From Coix lacryma-jobi var. lacryma-jobi (Eukaryota; Streptophyta; Magnoliopsida; Poales; Poaceae): a stretch of 64,000 bases of DNA. The notes below the pieces were generated by a model, which saw only the letters and a list, made by a program, of their open reading frames with translations, made no database searches and was not told the origin of the DNA. Where the stretch lies: the NCBI GenBank assembly GCA_009763385.1, contig VDCT01000088.1, forward strand, positions 744,001 through 808,000. Reading direction: 5' to 3'. Numbering within the stretch: position 1 is the first letter of the stretch; every line of letters starts with the position of its first letter. Position numbers and translations under genes: made by a program. Below are positions 11,274 to 23,728 of this stretch, piece by piece.

Positions 11274-13060
11274 TGTTGACACTGGTTATCTACCATAATT
11301 AAGGGATAAATAAATATGAAAAGGGCAAGAATTTGATCACCAACAAAGGTTTAGGGTTTCAACTGATAATATTCCACGAGTTTTGGTGAACTATGATTCT
11401 GCAGGGACTAAAACAGGAAATCAGCACCGATAGCTTCCCATAGAAGGAAACCGACGGGAGATAACGCCACCACCACGTCAGGATTATTCTAGAAGACTCC
11501 AGAGGACGCAAGAAGACACCAGGAGGTCGACCACCGCGAGAGGCTGCCAGGTGGGACCGACCGGTCCCACCCTATGACCGACCGGTCCCCCCTGGGCCCG
11601 CTGGCTTCCGTCTTCTGCAAGCTTCCTCCACCGACCTCTAGGATGCATCTCGGTCGTACCTTAAGTCGGTTTGATCTAACGGCTGCGGTTGATCCCTCAG
11701 GGCTATATAACCAGACCCTAGACCCTCCTCTCCATCATCATCAGATCTCAAGTCATTAGAAGAGGAGGAGGATCAATCAGAAACCCTAATTTCCTTAGAG
11801 CCACATCAACTTAGGCATAGCTAGATAGAATTAGAATTAGAAGAGGCAAGCTTCGCTTGGATTCTAGATCTAGTCGCGAGAAGGCTCGGTAAACCCAAGA
11901 TCTTCTCTCTTATATCAACATTATGGATCTAATTATGTTTCTAGTTCGTAATTGTTCTTCTAGTTCTTCATTGTTCTTCATTGTTCATCTTCTAGTTCTA
12001 GTTCATCGTTTAGTTCATCTTCTAGTTCTTAATCTAGTTCTAGTTTGTGTTCTAGTTCATACTCTAGTTCATCTATGTGTTCTAGTTCATCATATTGTTC
12101 ATCATTGTGTGCTAGTTCATAGTCTAGTTCATAATAGTTTAGATATAATTGATATGACTAAGACATTAATTACTATATTCTTAATTATACTGCTTGTAGT
12201 ATGCTTTGATTATATATTTGGCATAGATAGATTATCATCATGTTTATACTCATGTTCGTATAACGCTCATCTTAATGATCATTGGGTGGGTGATAGATGC
12301 TGTGTAGGCATGGTGCCTATACATTATTTTTCTGCGAATGCGTCCTATGTTCCGGATAGAGTGGTAGATCGCGGGTGTGACAGGCATGTTGAGTCCTTTG
12401 TATTCCATCTCCCGAATGTAGTGTTCAGTATGTCTCAGTTAACTCATGGTTTAGGGGTTACTCTGTTTGGCACCTTTACTATGGAGTTGCCTCTTGAATA
12501 TGAATATGGGATAACCTAGCCAATGATTGCCAAATATAATTGCACTAAATAATGTATATTATGACTTTTAATTAGAATAACTTAGGAATACTTCTTTATA
12601 ATGTCTATTCTAATCCGCATGCCTTGTCTAAGTTGAAATGCTCTAAGGACTATCATAGATTAATCTTTTATCATTTGTAGTGTACCTCATTATTATGACC
12701 GATCCCTGTTTAGGATAAAGGAGTGTGTTCTTGCTTTGTTCTCAATTCTCCTATCACATGTGTAGAGTAGCTCTCGTCCTTATTTATCTCACTTCATTCC
12801 TAGTGCTAAATATAAATAACGATACTTGGAACATCTCTGGGTAAAATGCTACTACAACGGGTGTATTTATCTGTGCGCTTGCGGGTAAATATTTATCTTT
12901 AGAGTCAGTGCTATGATATAATCACATTGCTAGTTTCATGTTGGGGATGACAACTTGACGTTAAGTGATGCTAGTAGTGTCCCGTACACTTCTTAGTGCC
13001 TTCACTAGGTTATTGTTTATGAAGTTTATCTTAGAGTGATTCCATTAAGGATTGTCAACA
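11274..13060 (+). mobile_element. Element G 5' LTR
   Basis: 1787 bases. A TATA box TATATAA is at 11704-11710. About 150 bases upstream lies the inverted repeat GTGGGACC-GACC-GGTCCCAC (11551-11570), and a second GACCGACCGGTCCC follows at 11576. A run of CTAGTTCAT-like words fills 11935-12140. The right end ATTGTCAACA abuts the primer site. Confidence 0.92.
11923..12519 (+). other. LTR ORF of G, 198 codons (doubtful)
   Basis: Open from ATG to TAG. The first half is Leu/Val/His-rich because it translates the CTAGTTCAT repeat (LVHLLVL and similar). The middle is hydrophobic (TIFLIILLVVCFDYIFG) and the last 90 residues look more ordinary (NDHWVGDRCCVG...LPLEYEYGIT). The same frame is open in the other LTR (19123-19707) despite substitutions and a 12-base indel that keeps the frame. 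It lies downstream of the TATA box, so it would be in the transcript leader. No family is recognised. Confidence 0.25.
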
Positions 13061-13068
13061 AGCATTTT

Positions 13069-13085
13069 TGGCGCCGTTGCCGGGG
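13069..13085 (+). other. Primer binding site of G
   Basis: TGGCGCCGTTGCCGGGG, the tRNA-Asp complementary primer site characteristic of Athila and some Tat Gypsy elements, starts 8 bases after the 5' LTR. Confidence 0.88.
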
Positions 13086-16000
13086 AATGAATGAGTAATT
13101 AAGGATGGTAGCTAGAATACATTTTCAACATCTAGGAGAACTCTTACACATGTGATAATTGAGATATATTATTCACCTTTTATCCAAGCAGACCCACCCT
13201 GGCTTTTGTATAGTTTTTGATCTTATGCAGGGTGAGGTGTATGACTGGTTTTGAACTTTCGACAAACTACGTTGCGAGTCTAGAGGCTTTGCTCAAGCCT
13301 CAAGATCCATTCAACCACTTTGTTTGGAATCAACTAGATAAGGTATAGACAATTGTTGTCACTTTGACTTTCCGACAAACTCCCACAAGGATCGAAGAAG
13401 GTCAACGCTACAAGTCTTCAAGCACGTGACGAGTGACGACACCAAACGTTGTACCACTCACAATTCCATTGTGAGTCATGGTAAGTTTAATCGAGGTGAG
13501 TCAGTCTTGCTCATGGACTTTAAATTGATGAGTAGTTATCTTATTAAATCCTTTGCATATCATCATACATTCACTCCATTTAGTTTATGTTCTCTCATAC
13601 ATGTTTAATTTTTATCACTTGCATCCACTAATGTTATGTGCATCTAAAAAGAAAAAAAAGAAAAAAAATATACTACTCACCTTGATCACACTCTTTCATC
13701 TCCATTAAAGTGAATCTCTGTAGTGCTTTCATGCCACTGTTATTTACTATAGTATGCTTAAGGTTTGGAGTATGTTCATACAACTTTTAAATTAAGCATG
13801 GTGCTTAGTCTAGGAGTGTTGATCTTACTTTCAAAGGCTTTTTAAGTTAAGTGTGGTGCTTAGGTTAAAATGCTTTCCTAGATTAAATTAGACATGGCGT
13901 CTAGTTTGATTTTTGAACCAAGAGTATTCTCTAGTAGATATCGGTTATTTTGTTGGACTAACCCCTGCAGAAATCTCTCAATATCAAAACGGGGAAGTCA
14001 AGAGATGAACTCACACTGGGATGAAGCAAGGCATAGGACGTGCTCCAACAACTTCACACAAAAGACATGGCTCATTCATCACTGAACTGTAAGTATCAAA
14101 GAATATTCACTTTGTCTTTTGCTATAAGCTACCTTTGCCTTGAGCCATGAAACAATACAGCCACCAAGTTGTCTATGAACTATGATGAATTATGTCTATG
14201 CTAAAACAATTCCAAATCCATTAGCATAGATAAGGATTATAAATTTAACAGTGGACAACCTGTATTTCAACTTTAAATATTCCCTCGGGTATGTGTCGAT
14301 TAAAGAAAGGTCTTGCTCAACGAACCTAAAACTGTGAGCCCTCGCCGAGAGGTCAATCAGTAGTTATCTTATGACTTTTTATTTTTAATCTTGTCTTAAT
14401 TTACAAAAAATAAAAAAAAATAATTAAAAATAATTATGTTCTTAGGACTAGTTCCCTTCGGGTATTCTTGTCACTAACCACTGCAGGGTGAACAATGTCT
14501 GAGAACATGGGAGTTGCAAATACAACGCGAGGGATGCTTCAACATTCACACTTGCATTTGTCTAAGTGTGGGGAGGAAGGCTAGCTCTTCTAAAAATTCT
14601 ACAACCATGCTCATCCTCCCAATCAAGAAGCTGTCAACATCCCGACGCACTGGTTTGCAATCTCTCTACTCACTGTTACTTTGTCTCTTTAAGCTTGAAT
14701 GATATTACAAATTCTAAGCTTAAAAATCAAACTTAAGATACAAAATAAATAAATCCTTTAGAGAAGAAGTAATGGTGAACAATGAAGGAAAATAAATATG
14801 GGATACAAGTTCTATGCTAATTAAAATGCCAAGATTAACTTCTCTATAGCATAGAAAGTGACTTTAGCTCTATGACAACACTACCCTTGTTATTACTTGT
14901 ATATCCCTTCGGGTATGTGTTGTCCACTAATGCTTTCAGGAATAAAATAATAAGTGGAGCAATAAGTCCAAACATAATTCATGAGGAGAGAGAAAAAGGA
15001 TAGCTTAGAGGTTGAGGAAGATAAAGTGCCACACAGGAGACAAGATGTTCAGGAACAAGCTCAAGATACAAGGAGAAGCTTCAAACAAAAGGAAGGGATC
15101 ATGATAGATTATCTATCCCTCATCACATGGCGCCACTGTGTTTCAATGATGAAGGTAATATTTTAAGGTAAGTGATCATTCTCTACAAAAGCTTTCCCTT
15201 GGTCTTGCCCTGCACTTAAATAAAAAAATCAAAATGTTTGAGTTACAACTTTAAATGTTTAATCTAAAAAAAACTCAACATGCTTTGTTCTTTGAGTATC
15301 ACTCTTTTAATCACTTAGTCTTGAACAACTCAACCCACGTTGTCAAATTCATGCTCACTCTTCTGATTTCATCACCCATGTTTTAAGAATGAAACAATGC
15401 ACAAAATACCAATCTTATCATATTAAATGTGCCTAAGGTTAGAGTAGAGTAAATAAAGTTTTGGTTCTATTGGTGTTTTCTCACCAGCAGAACTTATGCA
15501 CTTGATCTCTGCTTTAGTTTTGCGAGTAGGACACACTGTACAAAGAGTGGTCTCCCAAAGTTTCATGAATTCTAGAGTATGTTGCTAGCTTACAGTATTA
15601 ATGCTTCACTTTAAAATGTTAGTTTGACATTTACCTCCTATTTTCTTGATACATATGTGATAAAACAATTATTGCACCATCATTGACTCACATACATAAA
15701 TGAAAATCCAAAACTCTGTTGCTTTGTGCTTGAAAGAAATAAATCAAGAATCTAAAATAATTAAGGTGTAGTTTTTCACTAACCCTTAATCCATTCCACG
15801 AGCTTTGTTCTCTGTCTGAGTTTCAACAGAAGATAGGAATTCCACTATGATGCCGATGAAGCCTTCGCCCACTCAAGAGCCAATCATCAATGGTTATAGC
15901 TCAAGAGAAGTGATGAACATCTACGCTGTCAAGGATTCAAAGGAAATGATCATGCCAACAACCATTAAAGAATATGAAGAGCAGTGAACCAAAGGAGACA

Positions 16001-18462
16001 AGTCCACTAGCCACTTAAAGAAGAAAGAGAGTTGTACTGAAGTACAACTAAGGTCTTCACCACGAGGATCTGCTGACGCACCCAAGGAAGAATAAAGAGC
16101 GTGCAAGAAATCTTGTTCGATAGACTATAAACATCGAATCCTCGCCGGAAGGTAACTCGGTAGTTATCCATATTTCTTTAGCAACAAATTAAGTACTGCA
16201 TAATCATATCATTTTACTTCTAGTTGCATATTTACTTTTTAGCAAATTATATCTGCATTAAAAAAGAAAATAAAAATATGAAAAACTTTAAGCCTCATGA
16301 GAATAGTTTAGTGGTGTGTTAAATCCCATAAATGTATTCTCTGTGGAGGCATAAAAAAATAATACATCTACATATTAATTTCTGCATTGCATTAGAAAAG
16401 GAAACAAAAATATTGCATTTGTTACACTACATCATAAACCATGAAGCCCCATGTGAATAATTCTATGGTGTGTAAAACCCACATGAATATTCACCGTGGT
16501 GGCATAAAAAAATATTAAAATATAAAGAAAGAGATCTTACTGAAATTCTAGACAACTAAGGCTTGAGTGGCCAACCGCTAATGCTTAATCTGTTCCACAT
16601 GTTTTGTTGTCTATTTGAGTTTCACAGGATTTGAAAGGCCAAGAAAAGCTGACGAACAAGTGAATGCTCCATCCACTGTTGGAGCACTGTCTCAACAAAC
16701 ATCAACATCAATCAAAGCTCTAATAGAGGAAGGACATATCCACTGCCAGTCTGCTACATTGCAAAGTGACTACGTCAACATTCAGCTTGGGGGAAGGCAC
16801 CCCCATGTATCCACGTAAGTATCTCTATCTTCTTCAGTTTTTTTATTCAAAACACCAAAAATATGTGAGCACATGAAGGCTCACCCTTAAAAAAACAAAA
16901 ATATGTGGGCACATGAAGGCTCACCATTAATTAAAAAAAAGAGACAAAAATATGTGGGCACATGAAGGCTCACCATTAAATCTAAAAAGAGACACTATAG
17001 AGAACTGCTGAATTTCTGCTTAGTGGAAAGGAAGAACATAAATGATCTTAAGAGCTTTAGACAACTAGATAAAGGGAAAGAATATTTATCACTAACACTT
17101 AATCAAGTTCCACTAGTTGTGTTGTCTATTTTTAAGTTCAGCAGGAAATAAAGAAGAGAGGGACTTAAGCCACTGCTGATGGTCTACTCATCTTCTGGGA
17201 AAAGACCACGTCAAGATCTAGCTTGGGGGAGAGCACCCTCAGTTATCACGATAAGTATCACAGCTTTTTATCTATTACTGTTAGTTTGGTTTAGTTAGAT
17301 CAGGTTAATTAATATAGAAACCCCTAAAAGGTGAATAACTATTATAAAACCAAATAAATATAGTATATAATGAATAAATGCCTAAGTGGATATTAACTTA
17401 ATTTTTCTCATGATGAAAATGATGAATAGTTGCTCTGTCGTAATCCCTCTTAAGTACCTAGTATTCAAACTTAAATTTTCTTGAGTTTTAGACAAAGTTG
17501 TTCTGAATAAACTCTGAACCTGAAACCTGTGGATGGCAAATGCTTGATCTAAAGTCTAGATAATTGTGAGATATTATATAAAAAGGTTTGAGCTGCTGTT
17601 TATCTAATTCCTAGAGATACTAGAATTCTGGAGATTTACATTTTGAAAAGATTAAAGACACATGATGAGATCCTATATGACATCACAGGAATTCCTACCC
17701 AGAGCCATTAATATGATCTTAAGATAAGGCTACTTACTTTGTTCTAAGTTTTTAGTTATGGTTGAGAAATTTATCATGCTCTAGAAATCAAGAACATTTT
17801 ATTAAAAGATTCACTCTTCCGAAGTAGTATTGTGTTAGAGGCATGGGACTATGCAAAAATATGATAAGGGGGAAATAAAAAGGGACAAGTGTTCGACTAC
17901 CTCAAAAGAAAAAAGAGAGTTATGATAAAAATATGAAAAAAAAGAATCATAGCCCATGGTCCCTCTAACTACAATATGCCAGCAAGAGATGACAAATTGC
18001 AAATGTTCTCAGTTCTTGATCTATGAGTATGACATCTTTCTTCCTAAACTTTGAACTTTGACTTGGTAAGATATGCTTTTCACCTCTTAAAGCTCCAGAT
18101 ATATATACATAGAAGGAAGGAAAATGCATCAGTAAGGAATCATAAAATATAAAAGAGCGATTTGAGAGTGTCATACAGTGGAATCTCTGATTTTTATTTT
18201 TGAAAATATATAAAAACTCCAGAAAGAAGGTTGATCAAAGAGTTAGAGATACAGTGCTTAAATTGATTGTTCTATCTTTCAATTGTTTAAAGATCCAGGT
18301 GAAGGCAAAAGCTCCATAGTTAAAGGTAATATGAGAAAGTCAGAATAGTTAACTCTAATCCAAGGGAAGATTTTTGTTTGAACATATGTACCATTGTGGT
18401 GTGAAAGCATAGTAGCAATTCCTGATTCATCATGATTATTTGCTAAGGGACTAGCAAAAGGT
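13086..18462 (+). other. Element G interior, no coding capacity
   Basis: AT-rich and without any ORF resembling gag or pol. It is built from recurring short modules. These include CCCTTCGGGTAT-type words (14283, 14453, 14906), a CCTCGCCG..AGGT phrase with GTAGTTATC (14342, 16140), GTGGTGCTTAG-type words (13795-13905), AAGTGTGGGGA (near 14563), and AGCTTGGGGGA (16784, 17220, 18464), which copies the polypurine tract. Such words are common in the 3' non-coding parts of Athila-like elements, so the interior may be an amplified remnant of that region. Confidence 0.6.
16851..16994 (+). repeat. Tandem repeat in G, about 3 copies of a 45-55 base unit
   Basis: The core AAAATATGTGGGCACATGAA followed by GGCTCACC occurs three times (near 16857, 16907, 16948), separated by A-rich linkers of different length. 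GTGGGCAC/ATGAAGGCTCAC is internally near-palindromic. It is non-coding. Confidence 0.8.
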
Positions 18463-18476
18463 AAGCTTGGGGGAGT
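18463..18476 (+). other. Polypurine tract of G
   Basis: AAGCTTGGGGGAGT lies immediately before the 3' LTR at 18477. Confidence 0.85.
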
Positions 18477-20248
18477 TGTTGACACTGGTTATCTACCATA
18501 ATTAAGGGATAAATAAATATGAAAAGGGCAAGAATTTGATCACCAACAAATGTTTAGGGTTTCAACTGACAATATTCCACGAGTTTTGGTGAACTATGAT
18601 TCTGCAGGGACTAAAACAGGAAATCAGCACCGATAGCTTCCCATAGAAGGAAACCGACGGGAGATAACGCCACCACCACGTCAGGATTATTCTAGAAGAC
18701 TCCAGAGGACGCAAGAAGACACCAGGAGGTCGACCACCGCGAGAGGCTGCCAGGTGGGACTGACCGGTCCCACCCTATGACCGACCGGTCCCCCCTGGGC
18801 CCGCTGGCTTCCGTCTTCTACAAGCTACCTCCACCGACCTCTAGGATGCATCTCGACCGTACCTTAAGTCGGTTTGATCTAACGGCTGCGGTTGATCCCT
18901 CAAGGCTATATAACCAGACCCCAGACCCCCCTCTCCATCATCATCAAATCGCAAGTCATTAGAAGAGGAGGAGGATCAATCAGAAACCCTAATTTCCTTA
19001 GAGCCACATCAACTTAGGCATAGCTAGATAGAATTAGAATTAGAAGAGGCAAGCTTCGCTTGGATTCCAAATCTCACGAGAAGGCTCGGTAAACCCAAGA
19101 TCTTCTCTCTTGTATCAACATTATGGATCTATTTATGTTTCTAGTTCATAATTGTTCTTCTAGTTCTTCATTGTTCTTCATTGTTCATCTTCTAGTTCTA
19201 GTTCATCTTCTAGTTCTTAATCTAGTTCTAGTTTGTGTTCTAGTTCATACTCTAGTTCATCTATGTGTTCTAGTTCATCATATTGTTCATCATTGTGTGC
19301 TAGTTCATAGTCTATTTCATAATTGTTTAGATATAATTGATATGACTAAGACATTAATTACTGTATTCTTAATTATACTGCTTATAGTATGCTTTGATTA
19401 TATATTTGGCATAGATAGATTATCATCATGTTTATACTCATGTTCGTATAGCACTCATCTTAATGATCATTGGGTGGGTGATAGATACTGTGTAGGCATG
19501 GTGCCTATACATTATTTATCTGCGAATGCGTCCTATGTTCCGGATAGAGTGGTAGATCGCGGGTGTGACAGGCCTGTTGAGTCCTTTGTATTCCACCTCC
19601 CAAATGTAGTGTTCAGTATGGCTCAGTTAACTCATGGTTTAGGGGTTACTCTGTTTGGCACCTTTACTATGGAGTTGCCTCTTGAATATGAATATGGGAT
19701 AACCTAGCCAATGATTGCCAAATATAATTGCACTAATCAATGTATATTATGACTTATAATTAGAATAACTTAGGAATACTTCTTTATAATTTCTATTCTA
19801 ATCCGCATGCCTTGTCTAAGTTGAAATGCTCTAAGGACTATCATAGATTAATCTTTTATCATTTATAGTGTACCTCATTATTATGACTGATCCCTGTTTA
19901 GGATAAAGGAGTGTGTTCTTGCTTTGTTCTCAATTCTCCTATCACATGTGTAGAGTAGCTCTCATCCTTATTTATCTCACTTCATTCCTAGTGCATAATA
20001 TAAATAATGATACTTGGAACATCTCTGGGTAAAATGCTACTACAACGGGTGTATTTATCTGTGCACTTGCGGGTAAATATTTATCTTTAGAGTCAGTGCT
20101 ATGATATAATCACATTGCTAGTTTCATGTTGGGGATGACAACTTGACGTTAAGTGATGCTAGTAGTGTCCCGTACACTTCTTAGTGCCTTCACTAGGTTA
20201 TTGTTTATGAAGTCTATCTTAGAGTGATTCCATTAAGGAGTGTCAACA
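18477..20248 (+). mobile_element. Element G 3' LTR
   Basis: 1772 bases, near-identical to 11274-13060. TATA box at 18907-18913. The upstream inverted repeat (18754-18773) has one arm base changed (GTGGGACT). The LTR ORF counterpart is 19123-19707 (194 codons), open and in the same frame with four codons fewer. It is followed by target copy CTCGG at 20249-20253. Confidence 0.92.
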
Positions 20249-20253
20249 CTCGG

Positions 20254-21157
20254 CCCATGGATTGTGTGCGGCTAATGCGTGGGGTCAGCTAGGTCAACGG
20301 ACCCACCTATCGGTCAGAGCCGAACAGGGGAGGTGGTTGACCACGCGGTTCTCGCCGACGGCGAGGTCGCCGGCGGTGAGGTTAGGCTTGGCGTGTTCCC
20401 CTTGGCTAGGTGGCTCGGTTGGTGGTGATGGTTTGTCCAGAGGGTGGTCGTAGCTCGCCGGCGGCGAGCCATGGCGGACGGTGGCGGCGGTGAGGCTTGG
20501 TCCGGTCATTTCCGGCGGTCGCCGGTTAAATCAACGTGTGCTAAAGCTCAAGTGAACCCTAGGAAGCAAGGCTAGGGGGTTGGTTTGGCTGGCGAAGCTC
20601 CAGAGGAGCTTGGCCTCGTGCATGGCCATGGCGAACGCCCATGGCGCTCGGCCGGGTGAGAGCGGGAGGTAGGGAGCTGTAGCATTGAGGTTGGAAGGTG
20701 TTCTCACCTTGCCTTGGTGTGACGAAGCTCGACGAGGAAGGAGGGAGGCTCTAGGTGCTCAGTTGACGCAGAACGATGGCGGGACCCTCCTCAGCGTCAG
20801 CGGCGGCCGAAAGAGGGCACTTTGCCCTCTGGTGACAGTGAGGTTCGGTCGGGGAGGTTGACGTGCGCACGGCGTGGGCACGGTGATGGCGGTGCTTGGT
20901 GCGAGCGGGATTGGACGGTGGCGAGCGGGTGAGGTCGGAATGGCGGTGGTGCTCTCGCGGTGGCGGCGAGGGTGAGTAGTGCGCTCAGCTCGCGTTCGCG
21001 GGAGGACAGGAGAGGGAGTGAACGGGAGCAGGCGCGAGTGTGTGGGTGAGTGAGGGAGTGAAGCGAGAGGTGCTCGGTTTTGTTCGGCTGACTGGGTGGA
21101 TGGCCGGTCGTGGCGGGTCCCGCGGCGGCGAGCAGGCGGTGGCGTGCGCACGGTGTC
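20254..21157 (-). mobile_element. Element A 5' LTR, middle segment
   Basis: Continuation of A's 5' LTR after G. From 20391 it aligns base for base with the 3' LTR copy at 428-1196. GC-rich and full of spurious ORFs. It ends with GTGTC (21153-21157), the target copy of solo LTR H. Confidence 0.85.
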
Positions 21158-22937
21158 TGTTGGTAGTTCTTAACTACACCTAGGATAGGGTAGCTATAGT
21201 AGCTATCTACTAATGCCACGCGGGGTTGTCAGTCCCGACACTAGTAGGAGCTAACTAGCGAGAATGCAATCTACCAGGAGGAGATTCTGCTAGCGCACAG
21301 AACTATCGTAGTAGCACTTCCCTGGGAGTACCAGGTGTCGATTTATTTGATCCCAAAGGAAGGCTAGGGTGGTGTATGAGTCGAGTCAAGGAGGGGATGA
21401 GAGTCGAAGAATAAGAAAAGGGAAAGGAGAGAGGAGATGATGAAAGGCTAGAAAGAATATGTGGGTGGATAGGTAAGGATGAAATGGATGGCTAAGGTAA
21501 GGTGGATGGATAGATAGATAGAGAGTAACTAAGATAACTAACTACTAACTAATAACTACTCCTAGATGACCACGAAGCAAGATAACTACGAAGCAAGACA
21601 GACAAATGTCAATAAAGCAACCTAGTTAAGTAAAGTTTTATTCCTATCTTATCAAGTATCGAGGCGTACTAGCCTTTACCACTGACTTAGGTTGAACGCT
21701 AGCACAACGAGCCTTACTGTTAAACTGGGCCAACTACGTGGTGGAATTCAAGGCGCACAGGGCAGTCACCACCTGCTTGCTACCACAGCTATCCGGGGGT
21801 CCAGCCGTATCTGAAGGTAAGTCTATAACTAAGCACCACGCTTAACTATATTCTAACTATCTCTACCCTAGCTTTGAATAGAGACACCCTTGCCGACCTC
21901 AGAGCATATACTAGACTTAATAAGATAAGCACTAAACTAACTAAGCAACCTATTGGCAAAGATCAAACACTAAGCTCACTAGAGATTAACTACTATGGCT
22001 AAGTGAATTGATCTGTAGGATAGCTAGGCACTCAAGCAATCAATCAAGTATACCACTCAATACTGATAAGTAGAATAAAGTAATACTTGAAATGATGAAA
22101 TAGAATATAGTAAAGTGCTTGAGTAACAAGAGCAAAACCTGAACTGGAGATGAAGGAAGACTCTTCCCAGCTCCAGGATCGATCACTCGCATGCCTCTAC
22201 TCTTGAGCTAAGCCTTGAGCAGCGCTTCCGCGAGGGCAAAAATGCCTTGCTCTATTAGCTACCTACTTGCCTAAGCTTGGCTAAACCCTAAGCTATCAGC
22301 TGAACTGGAGATGCGGAGCCTTGCTTCCCTTGCTTGTGTGTTGCTTGGTTGTGGTGTCCTCTGAAGTGAAGCCTCAGGGGGGTATTTATAGCCTTGTGGA
22401 GTGAGGGGGGTATTTATAGGGGGCAGCCAGCCGACCTAGGGCAAACCCTAGTGGCGGGCGCCAGCCCTAGGTGGCGGCCACCACCCCCATCACCATTGGA
22501 TGCACCGCCCTTGCTTCAATGACATCCAGGAGCTCCAGAGAGGCGGTGCTTAGGTCGGTTGCATGTCCAAGTAACCACCATTTGGTCTTGATTCACGCCA
22601 CTCCCTCCTGAGCCGTCCCATGCCACTGACCTAGTGACCAAGGGCCAAGATTTGGCCTTGGGAAGGTCACACGGATCGGTGACGTGGCAAGGAGGGAAGT
22701 TGGGCCTCTCCATGTGGCGGGCGCCACCCCACTTAGGCCCATTTGGGCCCTGCTGAGTGGGCTCGTCTCCTGGTGGGTCCATTCTCCAAATTTGGTCCAA
22801 ATCCTGCATTCAAATAAAAATCTATGGACATGTTGAATTTGGTTAGTTTGAAACCTATTTGACTACATTTCATGCCTTTTTGGTGAACTTTAGGGTAAAA
22901 TGTTGATGGTAAAATAGCTATTTAAGGACCATCAACA
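21158..22937. mobile_element. Element H: solo LTR, 1.78 kb
   Basis: Begins TGTTGGTAGTTC and ends CCATCAACA, flanked by perfect 5-base duplications GTGTC (21153-21157 and 22938-22942). The A LTR sequence reads through without it at 1190-1200. It has no internal region, primer site or polypurine tract, so it is a solo LTR left by recombination between two LTRs. A TATA-like TATTTATAG occurs twice, at about 22383 and 22411, because a 28-29 base piece is duplicated. It starts like M (TGTTGGCGGTTC). No gene. Confidence 0.88.
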
Positions 22938-23728
22938 GTGTCCCGAGCGAGCGAGGGAGAGGCCGTGGTGGATCACTTGCGTGATCGGGTGGAGGAGATC
23001 GAGATGGGAGTGGTTGGCAAGGATTCGGAGCAGGGTGTTTTGGCCACATGGCCGCGTTGTCGGCGTACGGCGCGGCCGCGGGTCGGGGCGAGCGGCGCGT
23101 CAGGCGAGGCTGCGCGGGACTGGCTGCGGCCGATAGCTTGCGTGACCGAGCGGGGAAGATCGGGATGCGATAGGTCGAGAAGGATTTGGAGCAGGGCAAG
23201 GCGGCCACGCGGCAGCCTTGACCGGCGTACGGCGCGGCCGTGTCGGGTGAAAAACATTTCCCTTTTTCTTTTTCCAAATCTTTTCCACACTTTGACCATT
23301 TCAAATCAGTTTCAAAAACTCAAAACTGGACCTTGACCCAAAAATAAAAGTTGCTCAAAATAATTTTCTCTACAATTTTCATATAAGACACTTTTTCTGA
23401 AAATCATTTTCTCAGCCTCCACATAAACAAAGCCAAATTTTTGAGTCATAAATCATTTTGTTCCCACATTTTTAATTATTAAACTATAATGGACTAGGTC
23501 AAGGTGTCAATATAAAAAGTATTATACTCAATATTATCTATTTTATAGAATCAATTGCTAAGACAGAAATCCATTCAAACAACCAAGTCTTATAGAAACC
23601 AAAATCGAAATAAACAAACAAAAGGCAAAAAAGCATTTTCATGCACATGAAATGATGCAATGCATTGCTTATGAATTTTAGTAGCTAAATGTAGTTCCTA
23701 ATGCAGTGCTTGACACTAAGGTGTCACA
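22938..23728 (-). mobile_element. Element A 5' LTR, distal segment (LTR start)
   Basis: Aligns with 1192-2096. On the minus strand the LTR starts TGTGACACC at 23728. It lacks about 120 bases that the 3' LTR has. The flank TTCCC at 23729-23733 should be A's target copy; its partner is beyond the left edge. It interrupts K's antisense gene. Confidence 0.85.

Larger units (their letters stand above)
11274..20248 (+). mobile_element. Element G: non-autonomous Athila/Tat-like LTR retrotransposon
   Basis: Two LTRs of about 1.78 kb (11274-13060 and 18477-20248), both TGTTGACAC...GTCAACA, flank 5.4 kb. Perfect 5-base target duplications CTCGG occur at 11269-11273 and 20249-20253. A primer site matching tRNA-Asp and a polypurine tract are in place. 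The interior has no gag or pol, so it would need enzymes from a related element. The LTRs differ by scattered substitutions and a 12-base indel, so the insertion is fairly young. It interrupts A's 5' LTR. Confidence 0.93.

Noticed and set aside
16851..16994. Possible CRISPR-like array
   Set aside because: Only three repeats with variable A-rich linkers, in a eukaryotic retrotransposon; no spacers and no cas genes.
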